Shown: positions 42,797 to 51,011 of the stretch, in pieces
Numbering within the stretch: the stretch's first letter is position 1
Layout of the letters: each line of letters starts with the position of its first letter
Assembly (NCBI GenBank): GCA_963788215.1
Contig: CAWBFX010000010.1
Span: 496,001-560,000 of the forward strand
Direction: 5' to 3'
Source: AC-32 sp963788215
GTDB lineage: Bacteria; Actinomycetota; Thermoleophilia; Gaiellales; Gaiellaceae
DNA length: 64,000 nt
Notes under the pieces: generated by a model
Told to the model about the DNA's origin: nothing
What the model saw: the letters and a program-made list of their open reading frames with translations, nothing else
Database searches by the model: none
Program-made: the position numbers and the translations under genes

Positions 42797-43897
42797 GTGA
42801 GCGCCACCGACTTCATGCCGCTCGAGGGCTGGGACCACGTCGAGCTCTGGGTCGGTAACGCCAAGCAAGCCGCGTACTTCTACGAGCACGCGTTCGGCTT
42901 CACGCCGACCGCCTACGCGGGCCCCGAGACCGGCGTCCGCGACCGTGCCTCGTACGTGCTGGAGCAGGGCGAGATCCGCCTCGTGGTCACGAGCGGCCTG
43001 CGGGCCGACAGCGAGGTCACGCAGTACGCGGCCCGCCACGGCGACGCCGCCAAGACGATCGCGCTGCGCGTCCCGGACGCGACCGAGGCCTATCGCCAGG
43101 CCGTCCAGCGCGGCGCCCGCGGGCTGGTCGAGCCTCACCGCGTCGACGACGAGCACGGCTCGATCGAGCTCGCGCAGATCGGGACGTACGGCGACGTGAC
43201 CCACATGTTCGTCGACCGCTCCGGCTACGGCGGGCCCTTCGCGCCCGGCTATCGGTCCGTCTCGCCGAACGGCCAGGCGAGCCGCGGCGTCGGCCTGAAG
43301 GCGCTCGACCACGTCGTGGGCAACGTCGAGCTCGGCCGGATGGACCACTGGGTCGAGTTCTACGAGCGGGTCTTCGGGATGACGAACATCGTCCACTTCG
43401 GCGACGATCAGATCCAGACCGAGTACTCGGCGCTGATGTCGAAGGTGATGGCGGACGGCAGCGGCAAGATCAAGTTCCCGATCAACGAGCCGGCCGAGGG
43501 CAAGCGCAAGAGCCAGATCGAGGAGTACCTCGAGTTCAACCACGGGCCGGGCGTGCAGCACATCGCCCTCCAGAGCGAGGACATCGTCGGCACCGTCGCG
43601 GCGATGAAGGAGCGCGGCGTGCTCTTCCTCGACACTCCTGATGCGTACTACGACGACGTGCAGGGGCGCGTGGGGGAGATCGGCGAGGACTACTCCGACC
43701 TGCAGCGGCTCAAGATCCTGGCCGACCGCGACGAGGACGGCTACCTGTTGCAGATCTTCACGAAGACCACCCAGGACCGGCCGACGGTGTTCTTCGAGGT
43801 GATCGAGCGCCACGGCGCGACGACGTTCGGCGAGGGCAACTTCAAGGCCCTCTTCGAGTCGATCGAGCGCGAGCAGGCGCTCCGCGGCAACCTCTAG
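42797..43897 (+). CDS. hpd: 4-hydroxyphenylpyruvate dioxygenase
   Basis: Non-haem iron dioxygenase of 366 residues converting 4-hydroxyphenylpyruvate to homogentisate in tyrosine breakdown. It has two vicinal-oxygen-chelate domains. Likely iron ligands are His172 (ALDHVVGNVELGRMDHWVEF), His255 (GPGVQHIALQSEDIV) and Glu334 (TVFFEVIERHG). The C-terminal gate helix GEGNFKALFESIEREQALRG is well conserved. The start is GTG 42797. It belongs with the FAH-family hydrolase at 47299 and hmgA at 49090, which are on the same strand but separated by other genes. Confidence 0.96.
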   Translation: MSATDFMPLEGWDHVELWVGNAKQAAYFYEHAFGFTPTAYAGPETGVRDRASYVLEQGEIRLVVTSGLRADSEVTQYAARHGDAAKTIALRVPDATEAYRQAVQRGARGLVEPHRVDDEHGSIELAQIGTYGDVTHMFVDRSGYGGPFAPGYRSVSPNGQASRGVGLKALDHVVGNVELGRMDHWVEFYERVFGMTNIVHFGDDQIQTEYSALMSKVMADGSGKIKFPINEPAEGKRKSQIEEYLEFNHGPGVQHIALQSEDIVGTVAAMKERGVLFLDTPDAYYDDVQGRVGEIGEDYSDLQRLKILADRDEDGYLLQIFTKTTQDRPTVFFEVIERHGATTFGEGNFKALFESIEREQALRGNL

Positions 43898-44379
43898 GAC
43901 TCGCGCTGCTTCCAGCGGCGGAGGCCGCGCTCCGCGTCCCAGGCGAGCCCGTACCGCCCCGGGGCGAACTCGACGAAGCCCGCCGACTCGATGTCGACGG
44001 CGAAGACGTGGTAGTTCGGCTCTTCGGGCTCCCAGTCGATCCTGGCCTTGATCGTGGCTCGGTAGCGCGCGCGGCGGTCGGACTCGTCCACCGGGACGGC
44101 GCGGCCGTAGAGCTTGAAGTCTCCCTCGTCGCCCTCGCGCCGGGAGACCACGCTGTGAACGACGAGCCGCGGGTCGCGGATCAGGTCGAGCGCCTTCGGC
44201 GAGCGCCACATCATCCCGAGCATCAGCTCGCCGTCGACGAAGTCCGGCTCGACGGGCGAGATCCGCGGCCAGCCGTTGCCGCGGAGCGTGCCGACGAGGC
44301 AGAGCTCGCGGCCGCGCAGGCGCTCCTCCCCGAGGGCGGCCAGCTCGGGTGCCGCAGCGGCGAACTCGTCCCAGCGCAT
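43894..44379 (-). CDS. Pyridoxamine 5'-phosphate oxidase-like (FMN-binding split barrel) protein
   Basis: A 161-residue flavin-binding barrel. Typical stretches are LVGTLRGNGWPRISPVEPDF, VDGELMLGMMWRSPKALDLI and DPRLVVHSVVSRREGDEGDF. Such proteins bind FMN, F420 or haem and reduce small substrates; the ligand cannot be chosen here. It is convergent with hpd (four-base overlap) and divergent from the DUF2071 gene. Confidence 0.8.
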   Translation of the reverse strand: MRWDEFAAAAPELAALGEERLRGRELCLVGTLRGNGWPRISPVEPDFVDGELMLGMMWRSPKALDLIRDPRLVVHSVVSRREGDEGDFKLYGRAVPVDESDRRARYRATIKARIDWEPEEPNYHVFAVDIESAGFVEFAPGRYGLAWDAERGLRRWKQRES

Positions 44380-44430
44380 CGCCGCAACGGTAAATGCTTA
44401 GCCGCCGGTAGCGGGGGTATCCGGCCCTCC

Positions 44431-45268
44431 GTGAGCGCGCTCGACTTCCTCGACGCACCGGTCCGCCAGCGGGCGGGCCTGGAGCGGACCGACCACCGGC
44501 CGTGGCCGCTGCGAGGCGAGCCGTGGACGATCGCCCAGTCCTGGGAGGAGCTGCTCTTCATGCACTGGCGGGTCGACGCGAACGCGTTGCGGAAGCTCGT
44601 GCCGGAGGAGCTCGAGCTCCAGGAGCACGACGGCAGCGCCTGGCTCGGAATCACGCCGTTCCTGATCAGCGGGTTTCGCCTGCGCGGGACGCTGCCGGTG
44701 CCCGTCGTCTCGAGCTTCCCGGAGCTGAACGTCCGGACGTACGTCAGCTCCGAGGGCAAGCCCGGGATCTGGTTCTTCAGCCTCGACACGCCGAGCCGGC
44801 TCGCGGTCGAGGCGGCGCGGCGCACCTACCGGCTCCCGTACTTCCATTCGCGCGCGTCGCTCGTGCGCCGCGGCGAGCGGGTCGAGTTCATGAGCTCCCG
44901 CCGCGACGCGGAGCGACCGTTCGTGCTCGAGGCCGTCTACCGGCCCGAGGGCGGCGCGTTTGTTCGAGCCGCAGCCGGAGTCGCTCGAGCACTTCCTGAC
45001 TGAGCGGTACTGCCTCTACGCGCGCGATGCACGGGGCCTCCACCGCGCTGAGATCCACCACCCGCCGTGGGAGCTCCGCCCGGCCGAGGTCGAGCTGTCG
45101 CTCAACACCATGCCGCCCGACGGCCTCGAGCTCGAGGGCGAGCCGCTCTGCCATCTGGCCGAGCGCCAGGACGTCGTCATCTGGCCCCTGGAGTGCGTTC
45201 AGCAGTCCGCAAGACCCGCTTCCAAACGGCATCCACCTGGACAGAAACCAAGAAACCAGGAGGAATGA
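44431..45268 (+). CDS. DUF2071 (YqjF-like) protein, frame broken near 44962
   Basis: About 278 residues when repaired. The first part has the family run AQSWEELLFMHWRVDANALR, LGITPFLISGFRLRGTLPVP and ELNVRTYVSSEGKPGIWFFS. An extra base in GCGTTTGTTCGAG breaks the frame; the rest reads FEPQPESLEHFLTERYCLYA and WELRPAEVELSLNTMPPDGL. Biochemical function of the family is not established. The last 25 residues of the repaired frame are low-complexity and run into the next gene's ribosome-binding site, so the real end may be earlier. Confidence 0.8.
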
Positions 45269-45870
45269 TGCGCAAGAGCTGGATGATTCTCGGATTGCTG
45301 GCGGGCGCGCTCGTGTTCGTGACGGGCGGCCTGGCCAACAACGGGCACGGCCACGGCAACTCGCACCACAGGTTCGGCCCGTACGACGTCGTCACCGACG
45401 ATCACGGCTCCTGCGGCAACGCGTGGGCCGTCGACACCGAGAAGCGGATCTACAAGATCACGCGGAACCACGACGGCAGCTTCACGCTGCTCCGTCGCGA
45501 CCGCGGCAGGTTCCTGACCAACGAGGGCCAGAGCCCCGGCGCCTGCGAGACGCGGCGGCCACACGGCACGACCGTCGACGCAGGCAAGCACGGCCGTTTC
45601 CACGGCTTCCTGCGCGGCAGGGTCACGGGCGGAACCTTCGACCCGAACGCGACCTGCCCGGCCGACTGTGGCTTCACGGACGTCTTCATCGCGACGTTCT
45701 TCGGGCCGAACGCGACGTTCTCGTGCTTCACCGACTCGCGGGCCTGCGCGTTCGACTTCGAGTACAGCGCGCCCAGGCAGGGTCTTCGTAGGCACCATTG
45801 GTCCGACAAGGGCCATGGAGCAGGGACGCTTCTCCACGAGCGCTTCCACGGAGACATCTCCAACGACTGA
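45268..45870 (+). CDS. Secreted His- and Cys-containing protein of unknown function
   Basis: A 200-residue exported protein with a signal peptide (MRKSWMILGLLAGALVFVTG) and the mature start NNGHGHGNSHHRFG. It has six to seven Cys and a conserved-looking end with HHWSDKGHGAGTLLHERFHG. I know of no enzyme function. AGGAGG (45258-45263) supports the second ATG (45268). The mature part is strand-rich with possible disulfides. It ends before a strong terminator. Confidence 0.75.
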   Translation: MRKSWMILGLLAGALVFVTGGLANNGHGHGNSHHRFGPYDVVTDDHGSCGNAWAVDTEKRIYKITRNHDGSFTLLRRDRGRFLTNEGQSPGACETRRPHGTTVDAGKHGRFHGFLRGRVTGGTFDPNATCPADCGFTDVFIATFFGPNATFSCFTDSRACAFDFEYSAPRQGLRRHHWSDKGHGAGTLLHERFHGDISND

Positions 45871-45883
45871 CAAGTACCTCTCC

Positions 45884-45897
45884 CTCCCCTAACGGAG
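45884..45897. promoter_or_regulatory. Imperfect inverted repeat CTCC-CCTAAC-GGAG
   Basis: It resembles the repeats at 7510 and 19155 but has a longer spacer. It lies between the secreted-protein stop and the terminator at 45904. A role as operator is doubtful. Confidence 0.25.
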
Positions 45898-45903
45898 TGG
45901 TCG

Positions 45904-45936
45904 GAAGAGCCCGCCTCAGGCGGGCTCTTCTCGTTG
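45904..45936 (+). terminator. Rho-independent terminator after the secreted-protein gene
   Basis: GAAGAGCCCGCC (45904-45915) pairs perfectly with GGCGGGCTCTTC (45919-45930) around TCA, followed by TCGTTGGT. The 12-base stem with partial U-rich tail lies 17 bases before the CDF start. Confidence 0.8.
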
Positions 45937-45952
45937 GTCCTATGCTTGGCGC

Positions 45953-47302
45953 ATGAGCCCACAGCGGCGGACGGCGCTCGTCTCGGTGGTCGCGGCCTGC
46001 GTGCTGATCGGCCTGAAGCTCGGCACTGCGATCGGGACCAACAGCCTCGGCCTGCTCTCCGAGGCCGCGCATTCGGGTACCGACCTCGTCGCGGCGCTGC
46101 TGACCTTCGTCGCCGTCGGCGTCTCGGTGCGGCCTGCAGACCCGGGCCACGCGTACGGCCACGGCAAGGCCGAGCACCTGGCCGCGCTGGCCGAGGCGGG
46201 CATCCTCGTGATCCTGAGCCTCGCGATCGCGTGGCGCGCGCTCTGGCGCCTGGCCGGCCTCGCCCACGGCCAGGTCGACCCGAAGACCTACGCGCTCGTC
46301 GTCCTGGGCGTCGTAATCGTGATCGACGTCAGCCGCGCGGTCGTCTCGTACCGAACGGCGCGACGGACGGGAAGCCCGGCGCTGCAGGCGAATGCACTCC
46401 ACTTCGCGAGCGACTTCGCGGGCTCGACCGCCGTCCTGATCGGGATGATCCTGGCCCGCCACGGGGAGCACTGGGCGGATTCGGTCGCGGCCCTCTTCGT
46501 CGCGATGCTCGTGCTGCTGGCGGCGGCGCGGCTGATGCGCGTCAACGTGGACGTGTTGATGGACCGTGTCCCGTCCGAGGCCGAGGCGGCGGCTCTGCAG
46601 GCCATCGGCGGGCTCGAGCCGCCGGTCGAGCTGCGCCGGCTGCGGATGCGCCAGGCGGCAGGGCGGCAGTTTGCAGACGTCGTCATCGGGGTGTCTCCGG
46701 GTGCTGCGATCGGGCAGGGCCATGCGGCCGCCGACGCGGTCGAGGCCGCGGTTCACCGAGCGCTCCCCGACAGCGACGTGGTCGTCCACGTCGAGCCCGC
46801 CGGCGACGATGCGGCTCTGCGCGAGCGCGCGCTCGCGGCCGCCCAGCGCGTGCCGCGCGTGCGCGAGATCCACAATCTCATCGTCCTGCGGGTCGGCTCG
46901 AGCATGCAGGTCTCGCTGCACCTCAAGCTGCCGGGTGACCTGGAGCTCGACGACGCGCACGAGATCGCGACGGAGGTCGAGCGGGCGATCATCGCGTCCG
47001 TGCCCGAGGTCGACGCCGTGCAGACCCATCTCGAGCCGCTGGCCGAGCCGGCGGTGGGCCGCGTCGGCGACGGCGCCGCCGACCGCGCGCTGATCGAGCA
47101 GATCGTGCGCGAGACGACCGGCGCGGCGCCGCGCGAGCTCCGGTTCCTCGACACCGACGACGGCCTGCTCGCCTACCTCACGCTCGGCCTCGACCCGCAG
47201 ACCTCGCTCGCCGACGCCCACGCCCGCGCGAGCGAGATCGAGGAGCGGATCCGGCGCGAGCGCCCCGAGATCACGGACGTGATCGTCCACACCGAGCCAT
47301 GA
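45953..47302 (+). CDS. Cation diffusion facilitator with extended cytoplasmic C-terminus
   Basis: CDF metal exporter of 449 residues. Six membrane helices occupy about the first 210 residues. Metal-site motifs are LLSEAAHSGTDLVAA (helix 2, His and Asp) and ALHFASDFAGSTAV (helix 5, His and Asp), preceded by GHAYGHGKAEHLAAL. The C-terminal 240 residues are about three times the usual length. They appear to contain repeated ferredoxin-like dimerisation units (for example QFADVVIGVSPGAAIGQGHA, MQVSLHLKLPGDLELDDAHE and LLAYLTLGLDPQTSLADAHA). Zinc, iron or manganese export is likely. It overlaps the following FAH gene by four bases. Confidence 0.9.
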   Translation: MSPQRRTALVSVVAACVLIGLKLGTAIGTNSLGLLSEAAHSGTDLVAALLTFVAVGVSVRPADPGHAYGHGKAEHLAALAEAGILVILSLAIAWRALWRLAGLAHGQVDPKTYALVVLGVVIVIDVSRAVVSYRTARRTGSPALQANALHFASDFAGSTAVLIGMILARHGEHWADSVAALFVAMLVLLAAARLMRVNVDVLMDRVPSEAEAAALQAIGGLEPPVELRRLRMRQAAGRQFADVVIGVSPGAAIGQGHAAADAVEAAVHRALPDSDVVVHVEPAGDDAALRERALAAAQRVPRVREIHNLIVLRVGSSMQVSLHLKLPGDLELDDAHEIATEVERAIIASVPEVDAVQTHLEPLAEPAVGRVGDGAADRALIEQIVRETTGAAPRELRFLDTDDGLLAYLTLGLDPQTSLADAHARASEIEERIRRERPEITDVIVHTEP

Positions 47303-48111
47303 AGCTCTGCATGTTCACCCCGCTCGAGCACGAGGTCCGCGGCTGGCCCGGGAGGATCGAGGGCGACCGCGTGATCCAACTTGCGGCGCAGACGCTCGAG
47401 TCGTTCTTCACGGGCGGCGGCCAGGCGCGCGAGCACGCGGAGCACCGGCTCGACGAGGTGCGGCTGCTCGCGCCGGTCAAGCGGCCGCCGTCGGTACGCG
47501 ACTTCTACACCTTCGAGCAGCACGTCAAGAACGCGCGTGCGGTCACCGGGCGGGGCGAGGTGCCTCCGGAGTGGTACGAGCTGCCCGCCTTCTACTTCTC
47601 GAACCCGGCGGCGATCTACGGCCCGGACGACGAGATCCCGTACCCGGATGACACGGAGAAGCTCGACTACGAGCTCGAGTGCGCGGTCGTGATCGGCGCC
47701 GACGGTGCGATCGGCGGCTTCACGGTCATGAACGACTGGTCGGCCCGGGACCTGCAGCGCAAGGAGATGGCGATCGGCCTCGGCCCGGCGAAGGGCAAGG
47801 ACTTCGCGACGTCGCTCGGCCCGGTCCTCGTCACCCCGGACGAGCTCGGCGATCTTGGCCTGGAGATGGTCGCGCGGGTGAACGGCGAGGAGCGCTCGCG
47901 GGGCAACCTCGGCGACATGCACTGGTCGTGGGGCGAGGTCGTCGAGCGCGCTGCACGGAACACCGAGCTTCGTCCCGGCGACGTGATCGGCTCGGGCTGC
48001 GTCGGCACCGGCTGCATCCTCGAGCACGGCGACGAGCGCTGGCTGCAGCGAGGTGACGAGGTCGAGCTGGAGATTGAAGGCGTCGGAATCCTGAAAAACC
48101 GCATCCGATGA
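47299..48111 (+). CDS. Fumarylacetoacetate hydrolase family protein
   Basis: A 270-residue FAH-fold enzyme. Metal and catalytic segments are DFYTFEQHVKNARAVTGRG, LDYELECAVVIGADG, GFTVMNDWSARDLQRKEMAI, PAKGKDFATSLGPVLVTPDE and GSGCVGTGCILEHGD. The link to hpd and hmgA supports fumarylacetoacetase in tyrosine catabolism. It is smaller than classical FAH of about 420 residues, so acylpyruvate-hydrolase activity on a related substrate is possible. ATGA overlaps on both sides couple it to the CDF gene and the flavoprotein gene. Confidence 0.87.
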   Translation: MKLCMFTPLEHEVRGWPGRIEGDRVIQLAAQTLESFFTGGGQAREHAEHRLDEVRLLAPVKRPPSVRDFYTFEQHVKNARAVTGRGEVPPEWYELPAFYFSNPAAIYGPDDEIPYPDDTEKLDYELECAVVIGADGAIGGFTVMNDWSARDLQRKEMAIGLGPAKGKDFATSLGPVLVTPDELGDLGLEMVARVNGEERSRGNLGDMHWSWGEVVERAARNTELRPGDVIGSGCVGTGCILEHGDERWLQRGDEVELEIEGVGILKNRIR

Positions 48112-49079
48112 AAGTCGCGGTCATCGGTGCGGGAGTGATGGGCCTCGCCACGGGCTGGGCGCTCAAGCGGCGCGGGCACGAGCCCGTCGTCTACGAGCAG
48201 TTCGAGGTCGGCAACCCGCACGGTTCCAGCCACGGGCGCTCGCGGATCTTCCGGCTCGCCTACGCCGAGGATGAGTACGTGCGGCTCGCGCAGGAGTCGC
48301 TCGAGCTCTGGCGCGAGCTCGAGGCCGAGAGCGGCGAGACGGTGCTCGAGCTCTACGGACTCGTCGAGATCGTGAGCTCGCTGGAGGAGAGCACCGCGGA
48401 GACCCTCGAGCGCTGCGGCGTCACTTGGGAGCGCCTCGACCGCGAAGAGGCTGAGCGGCGCTTTCCGATCCGCGTGCCCGAGGGCTCGTTCGCAGTGCTG
48501 CAGCCCGAAGCGGGGATCGCGCGTGCCGACAAGGCGCTCGAGGCCTTTCGCCGCGACCTCGACGTGCGCGAGCACACCCGTCTGCACCCCGACGAGGTCG
48601 AAGCAGACGCGGTCGTCGTCACGGCCGGCTCCTGGGTCAACGAGCTTCTCGACGAGCCGCTGCCGGTAAGGACCACCCGTGAGACGGTCTGCTATTTCCG
48701 GCCGGAAGAAGGCCGGCCCATTCCGTCGGTCGTCTCGTTCAAGCCCGGCCGGCACACCCACGAGATGTACTCGCTCTACGACCCCGTCTACGGCCTCAAG
48801 GTCGGAGCTCACCACCAGGGGCAGGAGGCCGACCCAAACACTCCCACCGATCCGGAGCCGCATCTCGTCGATCGCATCACCGCCTGGGCAAACGAGACCT
48901 ACCGTCTCGCCGAGCCGGATCCCGCTGCGCTCGACACCTGCATGTACACGACCACCGCGGACGAGACGTTCATCGTCGAGCGCCGCGGCCGGGTCGTCGT
49001 CGGCTCGCCCTGCTCGGGCCACGGGTTCAAGTTCGCGCCCGCGATCGGGGAGCGCTTGGCCGCTCTCGCGACGGGCTAA
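48108..49079 (+). CDS. FAD-dependent oxidoreductase, monomeric sarcosine oxidase/MTOX-like
   Basis: Flavoprotein of 323 residues in the DAO/sarcosine oxidase group. The FAD site is VAVIGAGVMGLATGWALKRR. GSSHGRSRIFRLAYAEDEYV is typical of monomeric sarcosine and N-methyltryptophan oxidases. The late motif SPCSGHGFKFAPAIGE contains the Cys that in those enzymes binds FAD covalently. It would oxidise an N-methyl amino acid with H2O2 release. It is somewhat shorter than the usual 370-390 residues. The preceding and following genes are in tyrosine catabolism, but no direct role is obvious. Confidence 0.88.
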   Translation: MKVAVIGAGVMGLATGWALKRRGHEPVVYEQFEVGNPHGSSHGRSRIFRLAYAEDEYVRLAQESLELWRELEAESGETVLELYGLVEIVSSLEESTAETLERCGVTWERLDREEAERRFPIRVPEGSFAVLQPEAGIARADKALEAFRRDLDVREHTRLHPDEVEADAVVVTAGSWVNELLDEPLPVRTTRETVCYFRPEEGRPIPSVVSFKPGRHTHEMYSLYDPVYGLKVGAHHQGQEADPNTPTDPEPHLVDRITAWANETYRLAEPDPAALDTCMYTTTADETFIVERRGRVVVGSPCSGHGFKFAPAIGERLAALATG

Positions 49080-49089
49080 GCTTCGCGCG

Positions 49090-50295
49090 ATGCCGACCTA
49101 CCAGGTCAGAGGCGAGGTCCCGCGCAAGCGGCACGTGCAGTTCCGCGACAACGGGAGGCTCCTGACCGAGGAGGTCATGGGCCTCGAGGGCTTCGACGGC
49201 AACGAGTCGATCCTGTACCACCTGACCTCGCCGTGCCGGGTCACCGAGGTCGCCGACTTCGAGCCGATCAAGCGCGACGAGTGGGTTCCCGACGGCCACG
49301 CGCACCGTCACTTCCGGACGATGGGGATCGACGCCGGGGGCGACGCGGTCAACGGCCGGAAGCTGCTGATGTGGAACGACGACGTCGAGATCTCGCTCTG
49401 CCGCCCGGACGCCGAGATGGACTACTACTTCCGCAACGGCGAGGGCGACGAGGTCATCTTCGTCCACGAGGGCTCGGGAACGCTCGAGACGATCTTCGGC
49501 GAGCTGCCGTATAAGGAAGGCGACTACGTCGTCATCCCGCGAGGCACGACGTACCGCTTCCGCCCTGAGGGCGAGCAGCGCTACCTCGTCTTCGAGTCAC
49601 CCGGCCTGATCGAGATTCCGAGGCGCTACCGCAACGAGTACGGCCAGCTGCTCGAGCACGCGCCCTTCTACCACCGCGACATCCACGGGCCGACCGAGCT
49701 GCGGACGCACCGCGACACCGGCGAGTTCCGCGTGAAGGTGCGCGTCCGGGACGGCTACCAGACCTACGTCCTCGACTACCACCCGTTCGACGTCGTCGGC
49801 TGGGACGGCTACGTCTACCCGTGGACGTTCTCGATCCACGACTTCGAGCCGATCACGGGCCGGATCCACATGCCGCCGCCCTCACACCAGACGTTCCAGG
49901 GACGGAACTTCGTGATCTGCTCGTTCTGCCCGCGGAAGCTCGACTTCGACCCGATGGCGATCCCGATCCCGTACCACCACTCGAACCTGAACTCGGAGGA
50001 GATGATCTATTACGTCTCCGGCAACTTCGGCTCGCGGCGGGGGATCGAGGTCGGCTCGGTGACGCTCCACCCCTCGGGGATCCCGCACGGGCCGCACCCG
50101 GGGCTCGCGGAGAAGTCGATCGGCCAGACCGAGACCCACGAGCTCGCCGTGATGTGCGACACGTTCCATCCGCTGCGGCTGACGAAGCTCGCGAAGAGCC
50201 TCGACGACGGCGAGTACGCCTACTCGTGGCTCGACGAGCGCGTGCCGGCCGGCGACTCGGATGAGGACCCCGCCGGGGTCACGTCGCACTTCTAG
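49090..50295 (+). CDS. hmgA: Homogentisate 1,2-dioxygenase
   Basis: Iron-dependent ring-cleaving enzyme of 401 residues that converts homogentisate to maleylacetoacetate. Conserved stretches include HFRTMGIDAGGDAVNGRKLL, DEVIFVHEGSGTLETIFGEL, YVVIPRGTTYRFRPEGEQRY and VVGWDGYVYPWTFSIHDFEP. Iron-ligand motifs are IPYHHSNLNSEEMIYYVSGN (His and Glu) and HPSGIPHGPHPG (His). It starts at ATG 49090, ten bases after the flavoprotein stop. The convergent ROK gene overlaps its 3' end by 17 bases. Confidence 0.95.
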   Translation: MPTYQVRGEVPRKRHVQFRDNGRLLTEEVMGLEGFDGNESILYHLTSPCRVTEVADFEPIKRDEWVPDGHAHRHFRTMGIDAGGDAVNGRKLLMWNDDVEISLCRPDAEMDYYFRNGEGDEVIFVHEGSGTLETIFGELPYKEGDYVVIPRGTTYRFRPEGEQRYLVFESPGLIEIPRRYRNEYGQLLEHAPFYHRDIHGPTELRTHRDTGEFRVKVRVRDGYQTYVLDYHPFDVVGWDGYVYPWTFSIHDFEPITGRIHMPPPSHQTFQGRNFVICSFCPRKLDFDPMAIPIPYHHSNLNSEEMIYYVSGNFGSRRGIEVGSVTLHPSGIPHGPHPGLAEKSIGQTETHELAVMCDTFHPLRLTKLAKSLDDGEYAYSWLDERVPAGDSDEDPAGVTSHF

Positions 50296-51011
50296 CGAGC
50301 TCGGCGAGACCCACCAGCGCTGCGGAGTCGCCGAGGCGGGCGGGCTCGATCGTCGTGGCGGTCCCCGGCAGGACTCGCTCGCGGACGGCCCCACGCACCG
50401 CCGCGAGAAGCGTCTGGCCCCAGGCCGCGGCGACGCCGCCTCCCAGCCTCAGCGTGCCCGGATCCCAGGCGGCCACGAGCGCCGCAGCCGCGAATCCGAT
50501 CGCCTCGAGCGCGTCATCGGTGGGGTCGTCGAGCCCTCGTAGATATGCCTCGACGCAGCCGCGGTTGCCGCAGCGGCACAGCGGGCCGTCGTCGCGGAAG
50601 CGCAGGTGGCCGACTTCGCCGCCTGGAAGAACGCGCCCTTCGACGGCGCAGCGAGCAGCCACTCCGGTGCCGACCTGCAGGAGCGCCAGGCTTCCGCCCG
50701 CAGCCTCACCGACGGTTGCCGCCACCAGGTCGTTGACGAAGACGCGGGGCCGGCGGGTCGAGCAGCTCCGGCAGCGGCGTGTCGCGCAGAGGCAGGTTCG
50801 CCGCATAGCGCACGCTGCCGTTCTCCACCAGGCCGGGAACGCAGAGGCCCCAGTCGCGGCCCTCGGCGACGCGGTTCAGCTGCGCGACGAGACCGTCCAG
50901 GTCTCGTGCGACGGGCTCGCGAGACTGCTTCTCCACCTGACCGTCGGCGACCAGGCCGGACTTGACCCAACTGCCGCCGACGTCGACCGCGAGGAACCCG
51001 TCAGCGGGCAA
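50279..51011 (-). CDS. ROK-family sugar kinase, frame broken near 50745
   Basis: About 243 residues when repaired. The ATP site is FLAVDVGGSWVKSGLVADGQ. The second frame supplies VFVNDLVAATVGEAAGGSLA (catalytic Asp in ND), ALLQVGTGVAARCAVEG and the ROK zinc motif CRCGNRGCVEAYL. A net one-base shift lies in CCGCGTCTTCGTC. TTG 51011 is the best start and overlaps the SIS gene stop. In this salvage locus it likely phosphorylates GlcNAc, glucosamine or MurNAc. It is the last gene of the murQ-nagA-SIS-ROK arm. Confidence 0.86.

Noticed and set aside
41221..42858. Open frame of about 545 codons overlapping the DHA2 exporter in another frame
   Set aside because: Arg/Asp-rich shadow; the exporter frame has all MFS motifs.
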